NCBI GenBank assembly: GCA_003993805.1
Contig: RSEF01000002.1
Coordinates: 9,827,831 to 9,891,830, forward strand
Origin: Himantopus leucocephalus
Taxonomy: Eukaryota; Chordata; Aves; Charadriiformes; Recurvirostridae
Direction of reading: 5' to 3'
DNA: 64,000 nucleotides
Shown here: one piece after another, positions 54,101 to 61,637 of the stretch
How the letters are laid out: every line of letters starts with the position of its first letter
Position numbering within the stretch: the first letter of the stretch is position 1
Program-made: the position numbers and the translations under genes
The notes under the pieces: generated by a model
The model's input: the letters and a program-made list of their open reading frames with translations, nothing else
Database searches by the model: none
What the model was told of the DNA's origin: nothing

Positions 54101-57100
54101 GGACAAGGAAGCAGAAGATTAATTTAGTTATCTAACATAGTTAGGGATATTCAACACATTACTAAAAAGCCATCCTTGATGTGAATTTCTAAAAAAGACT
54201 AAACATTTGGTCAATAGAAGTAATTGCATACATACTCTAGATTTTTAAAATCTTTGGCTTATTACTTGACAGTCAAAAAAGTTAGCACGAGCACATAAAT
54301 GAAGCTCGTAACAGAAGTGTTTCACAGAATGCCTCTCAAAACCTATTACAATATTCAATGTCACTCAACATTTTCATTGATAAATTAAAACAAGAAAAAT
54401 CACCATTGATAACTTTTTGAATAAACACAGTAACAATGAAAAGCCTGCACAGTAAAGCAGACCTATCTCAAACTTCTTTTAAAATAGCCAAACCTGAAGT
54501 TAGATCAGCAAGAAGAGGGACCAAAATTACCAGATCTGACTATTAAAAAAAAAAAACCAAAAAAACCCCAAATAAACAAAACCCCCAAAAAATAGATACT
54601 AAAAGATCTTAGGTTAGTTGAGAAAAAGACAAAAACAAATGGTTGCAATCTGATACCACATAAAGCCACACAAAATAAATTAAACTGGACTAAAAGTACA
54701 CATCTGTGATAATTCCAAAGGCAACTCACCCTCACTATCATCAAGACAGAAAGGACCTTCCAAAACCACAATTCTAGAAAATTAGGGTTAAAATATTCTA
54801 AGAGTTGACTGCTCTCAGAAGAGACAGACTCATTTCCTCCCTTTCCTCAACTCCCAATACTCAACATTCCCCTCACTGAGTAAATTCAGCTCAACAACTG
54901 AGGAAGAGAAAATAACAATAAAAAAGAAAGACAACAAAAAGTGGAAAGTTTTCTGTCTGTAGAGAAAAGAATAATCCCAGAGAAGGATCAGAACAAGTGA
55001 ATTTCAGCAAAAGTCAACTACTAGATTAGCCCTGTCATCTCACCAGACAGCACTGCATGTTTCTCCCAAACCCAAGCTTTGGGCTCCTTACAGAGGCAAA
55101 TGTATAAATTAACAGCCGGTGATAAAGATGTCAGACTGGCCTTTTCTGGCCTCAAATTTCATGAGCATGCCCCATTAAACATGAGCAGTAGCAAGGACAC
55201 AAGTGTTTCAGAAAAAGAATCTGTAAAAAAATGTAATGGGAAAAACTCTCCAAGAACAATGTTATATTTGTACTCCCAAATAACAGGGGCCTTCCAACTC
55301 TCAGTTATCACCCTCCAGTGTCTGAGAAAGGAAAGAGATCTGGAAATCCAAAATTATTTAAATGAGTGGGGGATGGGACTCAGTTAAGTGGAAACACAGT
55401 AAGAGTTGATGGTTGAGCAGGATGTATGACTAACAGCATCACCCCTTCACCCTCCCCCACAAAAGTGTTTAGGTTGCATAACAAAGCATGAAGGATTAAA
55501 GAAAAAAAATACAAAACAAAACCCAAGTCTACTGTGTCCGTTCAACCTTCTTCCATCTTCAAGAAACTGTCGTATCCTGAATTAGGCCAGTAGTTAAAAA
55601 AATCCAAGCAATTACATTAGGCAACAACATATCCATGTACAGCATTTGAAATTGCCCAGACAACCACAGAACTTAACACTTCCAATGATAGCATGGCAAT
55701 CTAAAAATAATTATTATTAATAATAAAATAATAAAAATTCCAACATATGCAAATAAAACATTCTACTAAATACAGTTGTAAGAAAATATTTCTGAAATGC
55801 TCAGCAAGATGAAACTCTAGAATCTCCAGCACTGCACCTGAAACCACTTCCCTTATAATTTCACTAAAACAATACTATTTTTCATCATTTATCTTAAGTT
55901 ACATGCAGCTAATAAACACATAAATGAAAACTTTTTCCTAAAACTGAAATCCTTGTGTGCTTAGTGAAAATACTCTATAACCTTTCTCAAGTCCTATAAA
56001 AATAACTCTGCCACACAGAGTTTACCATTGGCACTAAGCTTCCAATACAACAGCTGTTTGACTCTTCCAAATTTTCTGAAGCATTAAGAGTAGGACAGCT
56101 AAAAACAAGTGTGACCAGCCAGCATCTAAGAGCCCACCTATTCATACCATGAAGTCAGCAAAGGCAAAAAGTTCAGAAAATATTCTAATACAAAGTATTT
56201 TGCCTGTAATATTGGCTTCAGTATTTCTAAACACCCAGAGCTGGGGCTGGGAGGCAGCATGGTACAGTGACCCAGCCTGAACAAATTATTTTAATTACAC
56301 TCTCAAACCAGATCAGTTCCTTGACGCAGTTCACCATCCAACCCACAAACAGCTGTGCTGGCATGACAGAGAGCAGACACCCCTCACCAGCACACAGCAG
56401 AACACCCCGTATACTGAAGCAATTGTCCAAATTCCTTATTCACTCTTACTCACCTCCTAGAGCAATGAAAACTACCCACTTAACCTAGCAGGAAAGCACA
56501 GAAGAGGAAACTAATCCCTCTGGAATGACGATAAACGTAGAGTAGGCTGATTCACTCCAAGGGCTCACCTCAGTGGAAAACTACTTAGGGTAAAATTTGT
56601 TTACTACAATCACTTGAATGGTTATTAGCTCCCCCCCCCCCCCNTTACAGTGAAAACCAGTGGCAAAGTCTGAACAAGTCTATTACTAAAAAGGAATAAT
56701 AAAAAAAGCAACTCCACAAAAAAGTGAACAGTTTTCTCCCAGGAAGAATAGACAAGTCTAGCCAGCAGCTTGATTCACGTCTTTCCCAGCCAGAGTGCTT
56801 TTGCATAAAAAAAAATGCTCTTATTCTCCCCCAAAATAACCAAGTTCATATATACTTCTAAACCTTTACAACAGTCATATTCTTCAACAGAAGCACGTAC
56901 CTAAGCTTCATTACTGGCCCTCAATGTAAAACTGAAGTAGGACTTTTAGGATAAGAATTTAAACATCTAGTTTAAAAAAAAAAAAAAAGTTGGGCAAATT
57001 CAAGTACTAACAAAAATCTAACTATTTAAACCACTGAGATCTACTAAATATTTAAAATCAGGACGTTAATTACACACCACAAACACTTTGTATTTATCAA

Positions 57101-57397
57101 GTTCTAAAAGGTATCACTTCATAGTGCTCTCTATATTCCTCAAGGCAAGTATATGTTTGGCACAATCTAGGATTGGCAGGCATATGCATAACAACCAACA
57201 TCTTCATTAGTATCTAAATGTGCACTACTCTAAATGTTAGAATACAAAATGCCATGATGGGAAAACAGAGCAAGGTAATCCAGCATACAGAAACTGAAGA
57301 TGAAAATATCCTACATACCTGTCCCAGTCATCATCTCCAGCTCTTCTTCTCCAAGATCTTTCTGCACCAGGCTTATCAAACTGATCGAAGTCATCAT
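5838..57397 (-). CDS. RBM33: RBM33 coding span, 13 internal exons (partial at both ends)
   Basis: RBM33 is a nuclear RNA-binding protein. It is reported to promote export of transcripts with GC-rich elements and to act as an m6A reader that directs the demethylase ALKBH5 to targets (established knowledge). Thirteen exons were identified on the minus strand, at 57397-57319, 52429-52381, 50357-50281, 48208-47905, 46778-46668, 40150-39979, 32919-32714, 30956-30650, 26423-26365, 9179-9020, 8118-7787, 7195-6947 and 6125-5838. All have AG acceptors and GT donors, and phases agree across every junction, giving 797 codons without a stop. In order the protein has an acidic N-terminal region, an Arg/Gly-rich patch, poly-Gln, several poly-Pro stretches, a His/Gln repeat and a Ser/Thr/Pro-rich segment. 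Start codon and C-terminal RRM are outside the window. The assignment rests on characteristic segments such as DDDFDQFDKPGAERSW, ELTEDQIEY, RLSDVTRERRNIPETL and TPPPVTPQQPKNIHINP. No frameshift was seen. Confidence 0.96.
6126..6946 (-). other. RBM33: RBM33 intron 13
   Basis: This 0.8-kb intron has no recognised gene or repeat. Short overlapping open frames near 6449-6854 on both strands look like chance. Confidence 0.85.
6947..7195 (-). CDS. RBM33: RBM33 exon 13 (His/Gln repeat)
   Basis: This 249-base exon encodes exactly 83 codons (residues 619-701) with codon boundaries at both ends. It begins GPLHPPLQPQPQ, then alternates blocks of His and Gln (H3, Q5, H3, Q6, H4), followed by PLMPMNQPQFRPHMQ and a Gln/Asn-rich end. 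The acceptor is CTTCATGTGAAG and the donor GTAAGT. Skipping it would keep the frame. His/Gln blocks are known to be length-variable in RBM33, and His-rich runs favour localisation to nuclear speckles in other proteins; the latter is inference here. Confidence 0.95.
7196..7786 (-). other. RBM33: RBM33 intron 12
   Basis: This short 591-base intron is C-rich in its first 70 transcribed bases (the G-run cluster on the other strand). No separate gene is seen. Confidence 0.85.
7470..8095. other. Intragenic GC-rich, CpG-containing block
   Basis: Base composition changes sharply from AT-rich intron to GC-rich sequence over most of exon 12 and intron 12. CpG dinucleotides are frequent, especially at 7655-7790. 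It could be an intragenic CpG island, a local GC-biased conversion spot or a G-quadruplex site. I see no promoter motif. Confidence 0.6.
7718..7776 (+). repeat. G-run cluster with 20-base tandem repeat
   Basis: The plus strand has repeated GGGGTCC units. The 20-base unit starting at 7741 recurs directly at 7761 almost complete. With many runs of three or more Gs in under 60 bases, the sequence fits the pattern of a G-quadruplex on the template strand of RBM33, just downstream of the exon-12 donor. Confidence 0.75.
7787..8118 (-). CDS. RBM33: RBM33 exon 12 (Pro/Gln-rich)
   Basis: This 332-base exon completes the Asp codon from exon 11 and encodes residues 509-618. It starts PRFPSHHLFEQRS, has a run of eight prolines, then conserved segments PVPTQNPMPFSQPGPAFNQQ, PVFPRERPVRP, GPVGILHFNQP and RPFIPPRQQF, and ends QPSMQ. 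The acceptor is GATTCCCACAG and the donor GTACGG. It lies in the GC-rich block, and a 255-codon open frame on the opposite strand is a by-product of that composition. Confidence 0.96.
8119..9019 (-). other. RBM33: RBM33 intron 11
   Basis: This 0.9-kb intron has no gene. It includes an AT/AC microsatellite at 8519-8578. Confidence 0.85.
8519..8578. repeat. TA/CA-rich microsatellite
   Basis: Alternating pyrimidine-purine sequence of mixed TATA, TATG and CACA units, about 60 bases long and imperfect. Confidence 0.7.
9020..9179 (-). CDS. RBM33: RBM33 exon 11 (poly-Pro)
   Basis: This 160-base exon encodes residues 455-507 plus one base of an Asp codon. It reads GPPDFQQHTPGPVPTNFSQ, then LPIQDQWRGP, two runs of prolines separated by Leu, and QERDPFF. 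The acceptor is TATCAACTAG and the donor GTAAGC. The QDQWR and RDPFF motifs are conserved in RBM33. Poly-Pro runs may bind SH3 or WW domains, which is inference. Confidence 0.94.
19619..19825 (+). mobile_element. CR1 LINE 3' end (5'-truncated, about 205 bases)
   Basis: This is a clear CR1 tail in intron 10, opposite in orientation to the gene. Diagnostic segments in order are AACTTCTTTAATGTGAGGGTG, CAGGTTGCCCAGAG, GTGGAGTCTCCATCCTTGGA, GGGGGGTTGGACAAGATGAC, CTCCAGAGATCCCTGCCAAC and the terminal CATTCTGTGATTC. Only the 3' end survives. The minus-strand open frame across it (about 76 codons) is the usual artefact of this repeat and is not a gene. Confidence 0.95.
20080..20600. promoter_or_regulatory. 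Candidate conserved noncoding element (possible enhancer)
   Basis: This is a non-repetitive intronic stretch with a dense set of motifs typical of developmental enhancers. They include TAATCGTGATTA (paired homeodomain half-sites, 20182-20193), TGACAGCTG (Meis-type site overlapping an E-box, 20283-20291) and the POU octamer ATTTGCAT (20526-20533). The call is inference: conservation could not be measured and such motifs also arise by chance. RBM33 lies beside SHH in other vertebrates, so distal SHH elements are plausible here. Confidence 0.25.
24570..24662 (+). mobile_element. MIR-like SINE fragment
   Basis: The stretch reading roughly ATAACCATTTTATAACT, then GATTAAGTAACTTTCTCAGG, then GTCATATAGCAGGTTACTAA follows the core of the ancient MIR SINE (CCCATTTTACAGATGAGG ... 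GTTAAGTAACTTGCCCAAGG ... TCACACAGCTAGTAA), judged from memory of the consensus. About 90 bases are recognisable with many substitutions, as expected for such an old element. A repeat-library search was not possible here. Confidence 0.6.
26365..26423 (-). CDS. RBM33: RBM33 exon 10 (short Pro-rich exon)
   Basis: This 59-base exon completes the Val codon from exon 9 and encodes residues 436-454, PLLPVPAQPRPAVGPQRFP. It ends on a codon boundary. The acceptor is GTTTCAG and the donor GTGAGT. The peptide and both phases fit the conserved VTPVQ-VPLLPVP join of RBM33. Confidence 0.94.
26424..30649 (-). other. RBM33: RBM33 intron 9
   Basis: This 4.2-kb intron contains the inverted exon-8 copy at about 29280-29517. 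I see no other gene or clear repeat. T-rich tracts lie near 27305 and 27450. Confidence 0.85.
29280..29517 (+). pseudogene. RBM33: Inverted duplicate of RBM33 exon 8 and its acceptor (pseudo-exon)
   Basis: The plus strand here repeats, in the opposite orientation, RBM33 intron-7 sequence (from about TTCATG) followed by the first 172 bases of exon 8. By eye there are about 15 mismatches and one indel across the exon part, roughly 8-9% divergence. The acceptor survives (CCATCTCTTAACAG), with a slightly shorter pyrimidine tract. The frame stays open for about 51 codons (LSAEAKAVLLEFEERE, later MGEQRRE) and then hits TAA, created by the indel. Homology stops at GGATCACAG, so the exon end and donor are missing. 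Because intron sequence is copied with the exon, this is a DNA-level duplication, not a processed retrocopy. It cannot be used as an RBM33 exon because it faces the other way. Confidence 0.93.
30650..30956 (-). CDS. RBM33: RBM33 exon 9 (poly-Gln and conserved Pro-rich segment)
   Basis: This 307-base exon encodes residues 333-434 and one base of a Val codon. It starts THSQRLIPTHQQPVRSLF, then has 24 consecutive Gln codons (residues 351-374), then a His/Pro-rich spacer and the well-conserved MPPQIETPRIMMTPPPV and TPQQPKNIHINPHFKG. The acceptor is GACTTTAG and the donor GTGAGT. The Gln run is encoded by mixed CAG and CAA codons. The exon lies between exon 8 and its inverted copy. Confidence 0.95.
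30831..30902 (-). repeat. CAG/CAA repeat encoding 24 glutamines
   Basis: These are 24 uninterrupted Gln codons in exon 9. CAG is mixed with CAA throughout and the longest pure CAG run is only four codons. Interrupted tracts of this kind are usually more length-stable than pure CAG runs. Confidence 0.95.
30957..32713 (-). other. RBM33: RBM33 intron 8
   Basis: This 1.8-kb intron is AT-rich with no recognised gene, RNA or repeat. It begins with the weak GTACCT donor and has an in-frame stop 15 bases in. Confidence 0.85.
32714..32919 (-). CDS. RBM33: RBM33 exon 8 (Arg/Gly-rich basic patch)
   Basis: This 206-base exon finishes the Glu codon from exon 7 and encodes residues 265-332. It begins LSAEAKAALLEFEERE, probably a short helix, followed by the basic patch GRYGSRRGGRRGG, an RGG-like element suited to RNA contact (inference), and GRMKDHRPALLPNQP. 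The acceptor is CTCTCTCTTAACAG. The donor, ATG|GTACCT, fits the GT-AG consensus only weakly, so this edge is the least certain in the gene. Reading through it adds five residues and then a TAG stop, which would give a truncated protein. Exon and acceptor are duplicated in inverted orientation at 29280-29517. Confidence 0.92.
32920..39978 (-). other. RBM33: RBM33 intron 7
   Basis: This 7.1-kb intron has no gene. The 65 or so bases next to exon 8 (32920-32984) are duplicated, inverted, at 29280-29345. A small hairpin-forming sequence (7-base stem) lies at 35687-35709. No other repeat was recognised. Confidence 0.85.
39979..40150 (-). CDS. RBM33: RBM33 exon 7 (acidic stretch and conserved RNIPETL motif)
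   Basis: This 172-base exon encodes residues 207-263 and the first base of a Glu codon. The peptide starts AAIESLELQEETKEES, passes through a run of Glu/Asp, and ends with the strongly conserved RLRFKTERKEGTIIRLSD and VTRERRNIPETL. The acceptor is TGTGATTCAG and the donor GTGAGG. The change from acidic to mixed basic sequence marks the end of the acidic N-terminal third. An open frame runs past both splice sites (39860-40207) but the flanks are not conserved coding sequence. Confidence 0.95.
40151..46667 (-). other. RBM33: RBM33 intron 6
   Basis: This 6.5-kb intron contains the CR1 tail at 46401-46505. The sequence near 42950-42975 weakly resembles another old CR1 end. The rest is AT-rich without recognised genes or RNAs. 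Confidence 0.85.
46401..46505 (+). mobile_element. CR1 LINE 3' end (5'-truncated)
   Basis: This is a short CR1 retrotransposon tail in intron 6, opposite in orientation to RBM33. It shows diagnostic 3'-end features: a segment reading CTCTGCCTATGGCAGG followed by GGGGTTGG, then AAGGTCCCTTCCAACC, and the terminal CCATTCTATGATTC motif near 46488-46501. Only about 105 bases remain, consistent with the usual severe 5' truncation of CR1 copies. No coding potential is left. Confidence 0.9.
46668..46778 (-). CDS. RBM33: RBM33 exon 6 (frame-neutral acidic cassette)
   Basis: This 111-base exon encodes exactly 37 codons (residues 170-206), starting DEDYMQSYNEQGMEEQEEY and ending in an acidic stretch with ITNESEE. 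It begins and ends on codon boundaries, so skipping it would keep the frame; it is therefore a natural candidate for alternative splicing (inference). The acceptor is TTACTGCCTTAG and the donor GTATGT. Confidence 0.93.
46779..47904 (-). other. RBM33: RBM33 intron 5
   Basis: This 1.1-kb intron shows only AT-rich sequence. I see no repeat or RNA gene in it. Confidence 0.85.
47905..48208 (-). CDS. RBM33: RBM33 exon 5 (acidic region)
   Basis: This 304-base exon encodes residues 69-169 after completing the Arg codon shared with exon 4. It begins SQGVTVSLNATSS and then turns strongly acidic and Tyr-rich, with recognisable RBM33 segments HESEYDQGEDEIVYDKSE, PELTEDQIEYGEEP and LEINEPLDEF. The acceptor is TATACCATAG and the donor GTGAGT, and it ends on a codon boundary. 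No folded domain is apparent; composition suggests a disordered acidic region. Confidence 0.95.
48209..50280 (-). other. RBM33: RBM33 intron 4
   Basis: This 2.1-kb intron has no gene. It holds an AT/AC microsatellite with a perfect 24-base palindrome (49495-49518) and a long T run near 49889-49908. Confidence 0.85.
49479..49523. repeat. AT/AC microsatellite with perfect 24-base palindrome
   Basis: The palindrome spans 49495-49518 and is centred between 49506 and 49507. It arises where ATAC units meet GTAT units and could extrude as a hairpin. Confidence 0.8.
50281..50357 (-). CDS. RBM33: RBM33 exon 4
   Basis: This 77-base exon encodes residues 43-67, which begin NQSDLSDEELNDDLL and continue with an acidic run ending EEEQEF. 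The last two bases (CG) begin an Arg codon finished by exon 5. The donor is GTATCT and the acceptor AACCTAG. The segment matches the acidic, Ser-containing N-terminal part of RBM33 and contains Ser-Asp-Glu-Glu sites of the kind phosphorylated by casein kinase 2; that role is inference. Confidence 0.94.
50358..52380 (-). other. RBM33: RBM33 intron 3
   Basis: This 2.0-kb intron has no gene. A long T run lies at 51250-51265. The stretch at 51040-51090 faintly resembles the interior of a CR1 element but is too diverged to call. Confidence 0.85.
52381..52429 (-). CDS. RBM33: RBM33 exon 3
   Basis: This 49-base exon encodes residues 27-42, ELDDDLLGEDLLTGKK. Its first base completes a Ser codon from exon 2 and it ends on a codon boundary. 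The acceptor is TTTTCCAG and the donor is GTAAGA. The acidic Leu-Leu motifs continue the conserved N-terminal region. The exon is very short and is identified by the conserved peptide plus matching phase on both sides. Confidence 0.93.
54543..54597 (+). repeat. A-rich tract with C runs
   Basis: Runs of A are separated by CC, CCCC and CCCCC. It is low-complexity sequence in intron 2. Confidence 0.75.
56631..56644 (+). repeat. Poly-C run ending in ambiguous base
   Basis: Thirteen Cs are followed by one N. Length is uncertain because of base-calling in the homopolymer. Confidence 0.95.
57319..57397 (-). CDS. RBM33: RBM33 exon 2 (acidic N-terminus with basic patch)
   Basis: This 79-base exon encodes window residues 1-25. 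The first two bases finish an Asp codon begun in exon 1 and the last two begin a Ser codon finished in exon 3. The peptide opens with DDFDQFDKPGAERSW, followed by three arginines and an acidic Gly-Asp-Asp-Asp-Trp-Asp motif, which I recognise as the conserved N-terminus of RBM33. The acceptor is TTCTTTACAG and the donor is GTATGT. The Trp-Arg-Arg-Arg run between acidic clusters could contribute to nuclear localisation, which is inference. The first visible exon starts in mid-codon, so at least one coding exon precedes it. Confidence 0.95.
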
Positions 57398-59207
57398 CTG
57401 TAAAGAAGGTGACTACATTAAATAATTCTTACTGAAAGGTTTCTGAAGCAACCGCTTAGGTGGAATTTTTAGAGGGGGTGTTGTTTTTCAGACGATGTAA
57501 ACCCACTTTTTTCTACTTTCCATTTTAACATGAGTAAAACAGAAAAATACCAATGTGCTTCAATAATAAAAAAACATGATGTACTATATACTTTCCCTCT
57601 TCTCACTGTTGAGGTGAGGATGACTCAAGGAAAACAGATAGAGCATGAGATAAATCACTGGAAAATGTTGCCAACGAAGACCATCCCAGAGACAGGAGCT
57701 CCCCAGAAATGCATGAAACTGAGGTGCAGCTGAGGTAAAGGGAACCATGTCTGCCAGATCTCTGCCCGCCTTGGGGGCCACAAGCTCATCTACCCACACT
57801 GAGCTTGCAAAGGCACTTTGAAAATAGGAGTAAACCTCAGGTCAGCACGAGGCGGGATGATACCAGCAACCCAAAACAGAAGAAGCAGGTTACACTGGGT
57901 ACCTAACCATGCACGTGCATTCCAAGACAAAACTGGTGCTCCGTATATTTCTCTCAACAAGTACCCTCACTTTAGCCTATCAAATCTCAAATTACTCTTG
58001 CATAGCTTAGTTTGTAAACAACAATTTTGCTACTTAAGTATATTAAATCTTCCATTTATCTGCAAAAGCTCATCTGCTCTTTTCAGACATCCAGATGTCT
58101 CGTCATCTGTGAACTGGAAGCACATACCTTCAGAAACACTCAGCACTCACTCTCCCATCCTGTGGCTACAGCCCAACAGAGAACGCACACCTGGAATTAA
58201 GTGTCTTTTCACACATTTTAATGACTTTTCTAAGAGTCAAACAAGTGAGCAAACAAAAGTTATGCTCAACACATGGGGAAACCGGCTGCAATTTAATGAT
58301 CTTCAAAATGCAGGCAGTCGAGCAATCCAGTCCTCGCTGCCTGACAGTCTGAACTGGTGAACACTAAGATGCCATATATCCAGTCATTCTCCTGACTGTA
58401 TTTGCACTCAACTCTTTGACCAAGTACAATGCCAAGGATCAACTGGTTTTCTGTGGTTTTTTTTAATGAATCTTCAAAACCAAATCTGTCTTCAGCTCTT
58501 TAAACTCAACCCAGTATTCTTTAGTGAATATTCCCCGCATGCAATAACAAACTTACTCACTTCTTACTTCATAAAATCAAAATACAGGTGTTAGTGACCA
58601 GCAGAAGTAGAGGAAAAGGAGATAAAAACATTAAAAAGAGAAAATTCAGTTCCTGCAATGTCACTAAATTAAGAACTTTCAAACCAAAAATTTCAATCAT
58701 AAATAGCTGTGAAAGTAAGACTGCTCAATATGAATTCTGATGCAACACAAGTGTGGCAACTGTCCTGTTCTGAAACAGTAGGTAAAAACAATTCCTTTTG
58801 ATCAGGTTCCCCCTTTACTCCCTACAGACACTTTTATATTTTAACTAATCTTCTATATTTAAACTAATTTAAATGGCCTAACACCATTGAAACAAACAGT
58901 TTTGCATCCCTCTGCTCAAACATCTATATATTGCAGCCTCCTTCAATTCCAATTCCTGTTTCACCCTCGGGGGAAAGCCAGACAGATATCCAAAAGTTTA
59001 CTATCTTCCTCTTGTACACTAAATTATCCATTTTTGTGGTTTCTGAAAAGAAATGCCACCTTGCTCTCCTTATGGTCATTCCAAACCATGCTGCAGTGAT
59101 AATCTTAGTTCATTGCCATTTTAAGGGCATAAATACCCTGCGCGGTCGTTGTTCTTACAGCTGGATTGCAGTAATCCACTGACTTGATGTAATCACCTCC
59201 AAAGGTT

Positions 59208-59246
59208 GTTTTGTGTTTTGTTTTGGGGTTTGGTTTTTTTTTTTTA
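59208..59246 (+). repeat. T/G-rich low-complexity tract
   Basis: TTTTG units are followed by a T run in intron 1. It has the same composition class as the A/C tracts, on the opposite strand. Confidence 0.7.
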
Positions 59247-60697
59247 AGGTAATGATACTGGTTTTGCAACAACCCAAGTTACAAGTGTCCATGTATTGAC
59301 TAACACAGCTCAAGACAACGACCACCATCAGGAAGACAGTAACTTCTTTTTAAGCTATGCCTGCTTGCCTGCAAGGTATCCTATTTTTTCATGCCAGGCA
59401 TCACTTTTAGAACTAGAAAGCTGTATTATAAACCAACACCTCTTGAAGACAGGATCTTAGCTGTTCAACACACAATTCTTACACAGATGGACCTTCATAT
59501 CAGCCACGTTTAAATCTAGACAACACAAAGTTACGTGCCAAACCCGTTTTCTCTGTTGAGATCTCACTACAGCAAAAAGAAACACTCACTACTCAGTATT
59601 CATAACATTTTTGAGGCCAGATAGTTAAGCTTATGGCCATAAAAGTGCTTCAACCTAGTACTACTGCTAGTAAAGAAACAATACCAAAAGAGGGTCCAAG
59701 TTCCAGCCAAATTTCTAGTGTAGACCTGGACCCCCACTCAGGCAATATCACAAACCTCCACCCTCCAGCTCTTCCAACCCCTCCAAATTTCTCACATTCT
59801 ATTCCTTATTTATGAGCAACTCCTAGCAAAATCCAAAGCTGAATTACATCCATGCAAAGCCCTTTTCACAAGTCTCCTCTAGCAGGACGCACACAAAAGC
59901 CTCAAAAATGACTGGTCAATCTGTGTGTGGTGACTGCACCTTCTAAGAACTGTTCCACATATGCCCCACCACCTCCCTGTGTTCTGATCTCTTCTCTCCC
60001 TGTCTCATCACACACTTAGGATATAAAGATCTTTGGGACAGAGGGAAACAGCTTTTCTTTTTTATGCTTATATGTTCGGTGACAGCTGACACTGATAATG
60101 AGCGTTACAAATTATGCCATTTTGACATTAAGTGTTGTCAGAGCCCAAAGCAGGCTGTAGATCTCCTTTAGAAAAGGAGGTCACAAAAGTCACACAGCTA
60201 CAAATAGCATTCATTGCAGCTTCATCATTTGTGAGATACCAACCACTGTAATAGACACAGGCCTTACACCTGCAGTGTGATGTGATACTATCTTATGTGA
60301 GGCATCATTTTTTTCCATTTCTGAAACTACACATATTTTCATTTTTCTTCTACCTCTCTTGGCAGTAACATTGGAAAATATCACAAACAACAATCAGTAT
60401 AACACATACGGATGTTTCTCCTTAAGAAACTCTTGCAAGTCAATGTTTGTGTCAAGCATGGTTAAGTGCCTGTGAAACATTAACTTCTACAGAAAGAGGA
60501 ACCTTCATCATCATCAGAGCACAAAACCTCTGAGAGCAACAACTAAAGATTATTTTTTTTTATAATTCTCAGTACTACTATGTGGGAGGTGAGGAGAGAA
60601 GGAAAAAAAAACAAAGGGGGAATCCATGAACATAAGCTGTTAAGCAGGAAAATGTCCATTGTGGGAGCTGGATGAGGTTTTGTGTTTCTTCCAGCAG

Positions 60698-60772
60698 TAT
60701 CAGTGCAGCCTACAAAGGCAGTGTACGTAGTGGCTGTTGCTAAGGCATGCAATGCAATGGCTACAGCTCCTC
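60698..60772. repeat. Diverged direct repeat, copy 1
   Basis: This copy shares TGCAGCCTA, AAAG, AGT, TAC, TAG and CTGTTGCTAAG in the same order and spacing with a stretch about 850 bases to the right (61552-61637). By eye identity is around 70-75%. On the minus strand an open frame of about 65 codons runs through and beyond this copy (ATATTYTAFVGCTDTAG), resembling no family I can name. Confidence 0.45.
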
Positions 60773-60902
60773 GTTTCAATTCAAGGCTCTCATGGCAAAG
60801 CTTAGCAAGACGTGTGCACATTAGCTGGGTATCAACTGGAAGATCTTGACAGGCGATCGCTAAACACACTAAACCCCCTCTCTAACTTCCAGGCAGCACT
60901 AG

Positions 60903-60960
60903 AAGAAAAAAAAAAAAAACCCAAAACAAAACACCCACAAAAACCAAACAAGACCTATCA
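60903..60960 (+). repeat. A-rich tract with interspersed C
   Basis: A run of 14 As is followed by CCCAAAACAAAAC-type sequence. It is low complexity. Confidence 0.75.
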
Positions 60961-61551
60961 AACACCAAAAAAGCACTGACTAAGTAAGCAGGACAGCCCA
61001 GTTACACACGAAAACAGAGGAAATAATCCACCACTTGGCTCTTCCTATGCAGCTCTAAGAAAATCACCATTATCAAAGTGACAGAGAAGTTGCAGGACGC
61101 TGCAGAGACTGACTAACGCTGGCTGTTTTGTTAGACCAGCCTGGCTCCCAAGGCTCTGGCCAGCTGTGAATCAGAACAGGCACAAAGACAGCCAAACACA
61201 CTTGGTTCCCTACACTAAAAGGTTCCTATTTGCTTTATGCTTACCCTGGTGCAGCACCAGCAATGCTCTAAGCTCTTCTATACATCTTACTTTTTCATTT
61301 TATGACATATGCCCACAACTTTTCCTGCTTAATAAGAACAGATCAACCACACTAGAAATCCACAAAATAAAAGCCTCATTTCTCTTTGGCTATGCTGATG
61401 GTAGTTTCTAACTGTGTGGACACCCTTTCAATAAAACCTTCACTAATCATTTTTCTATGTAAAATGAGAAGTCCTAAGTTACAGTCAAGTCTCGCAAGCG
61501 TAGGAGGTGAATCAGCAGGAACACTGCAGAGCTCTTAACATCTTAAAATGG

Positions 61552-61637
61552 TACCAATGCAGCCTAAAAAGATAGTCCTACATAGCAACTGTTGCTAAGA
61601 TGGAGTATTTTACTGCAATGAGATGGCCAAGGCTTCT
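61552..61637. repeat. Diverged direct repeat, copy 2
   Basis: This copy has the same core as copy 1, with an extra 10-13 bases in the right half. It is not open in the frame seen in copy 1. The pair may be remnants of one unrecognised old repeat family or a local duplication. Confidence 0.45.

Larger units (their letters stand above)
52430..57318 (-). other. RBM33: RBM33 intron 2
   Basis: This 4.9-kb intron has no recognised gene. It contains a 13-base C run ending in an ambiguous N (56631-56644), an A-rich tract with interspersed Cs (54543-54597) and other short homopolymer runs. Open frames inside it are short and unrelated to known families. Confidence 0.85.
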
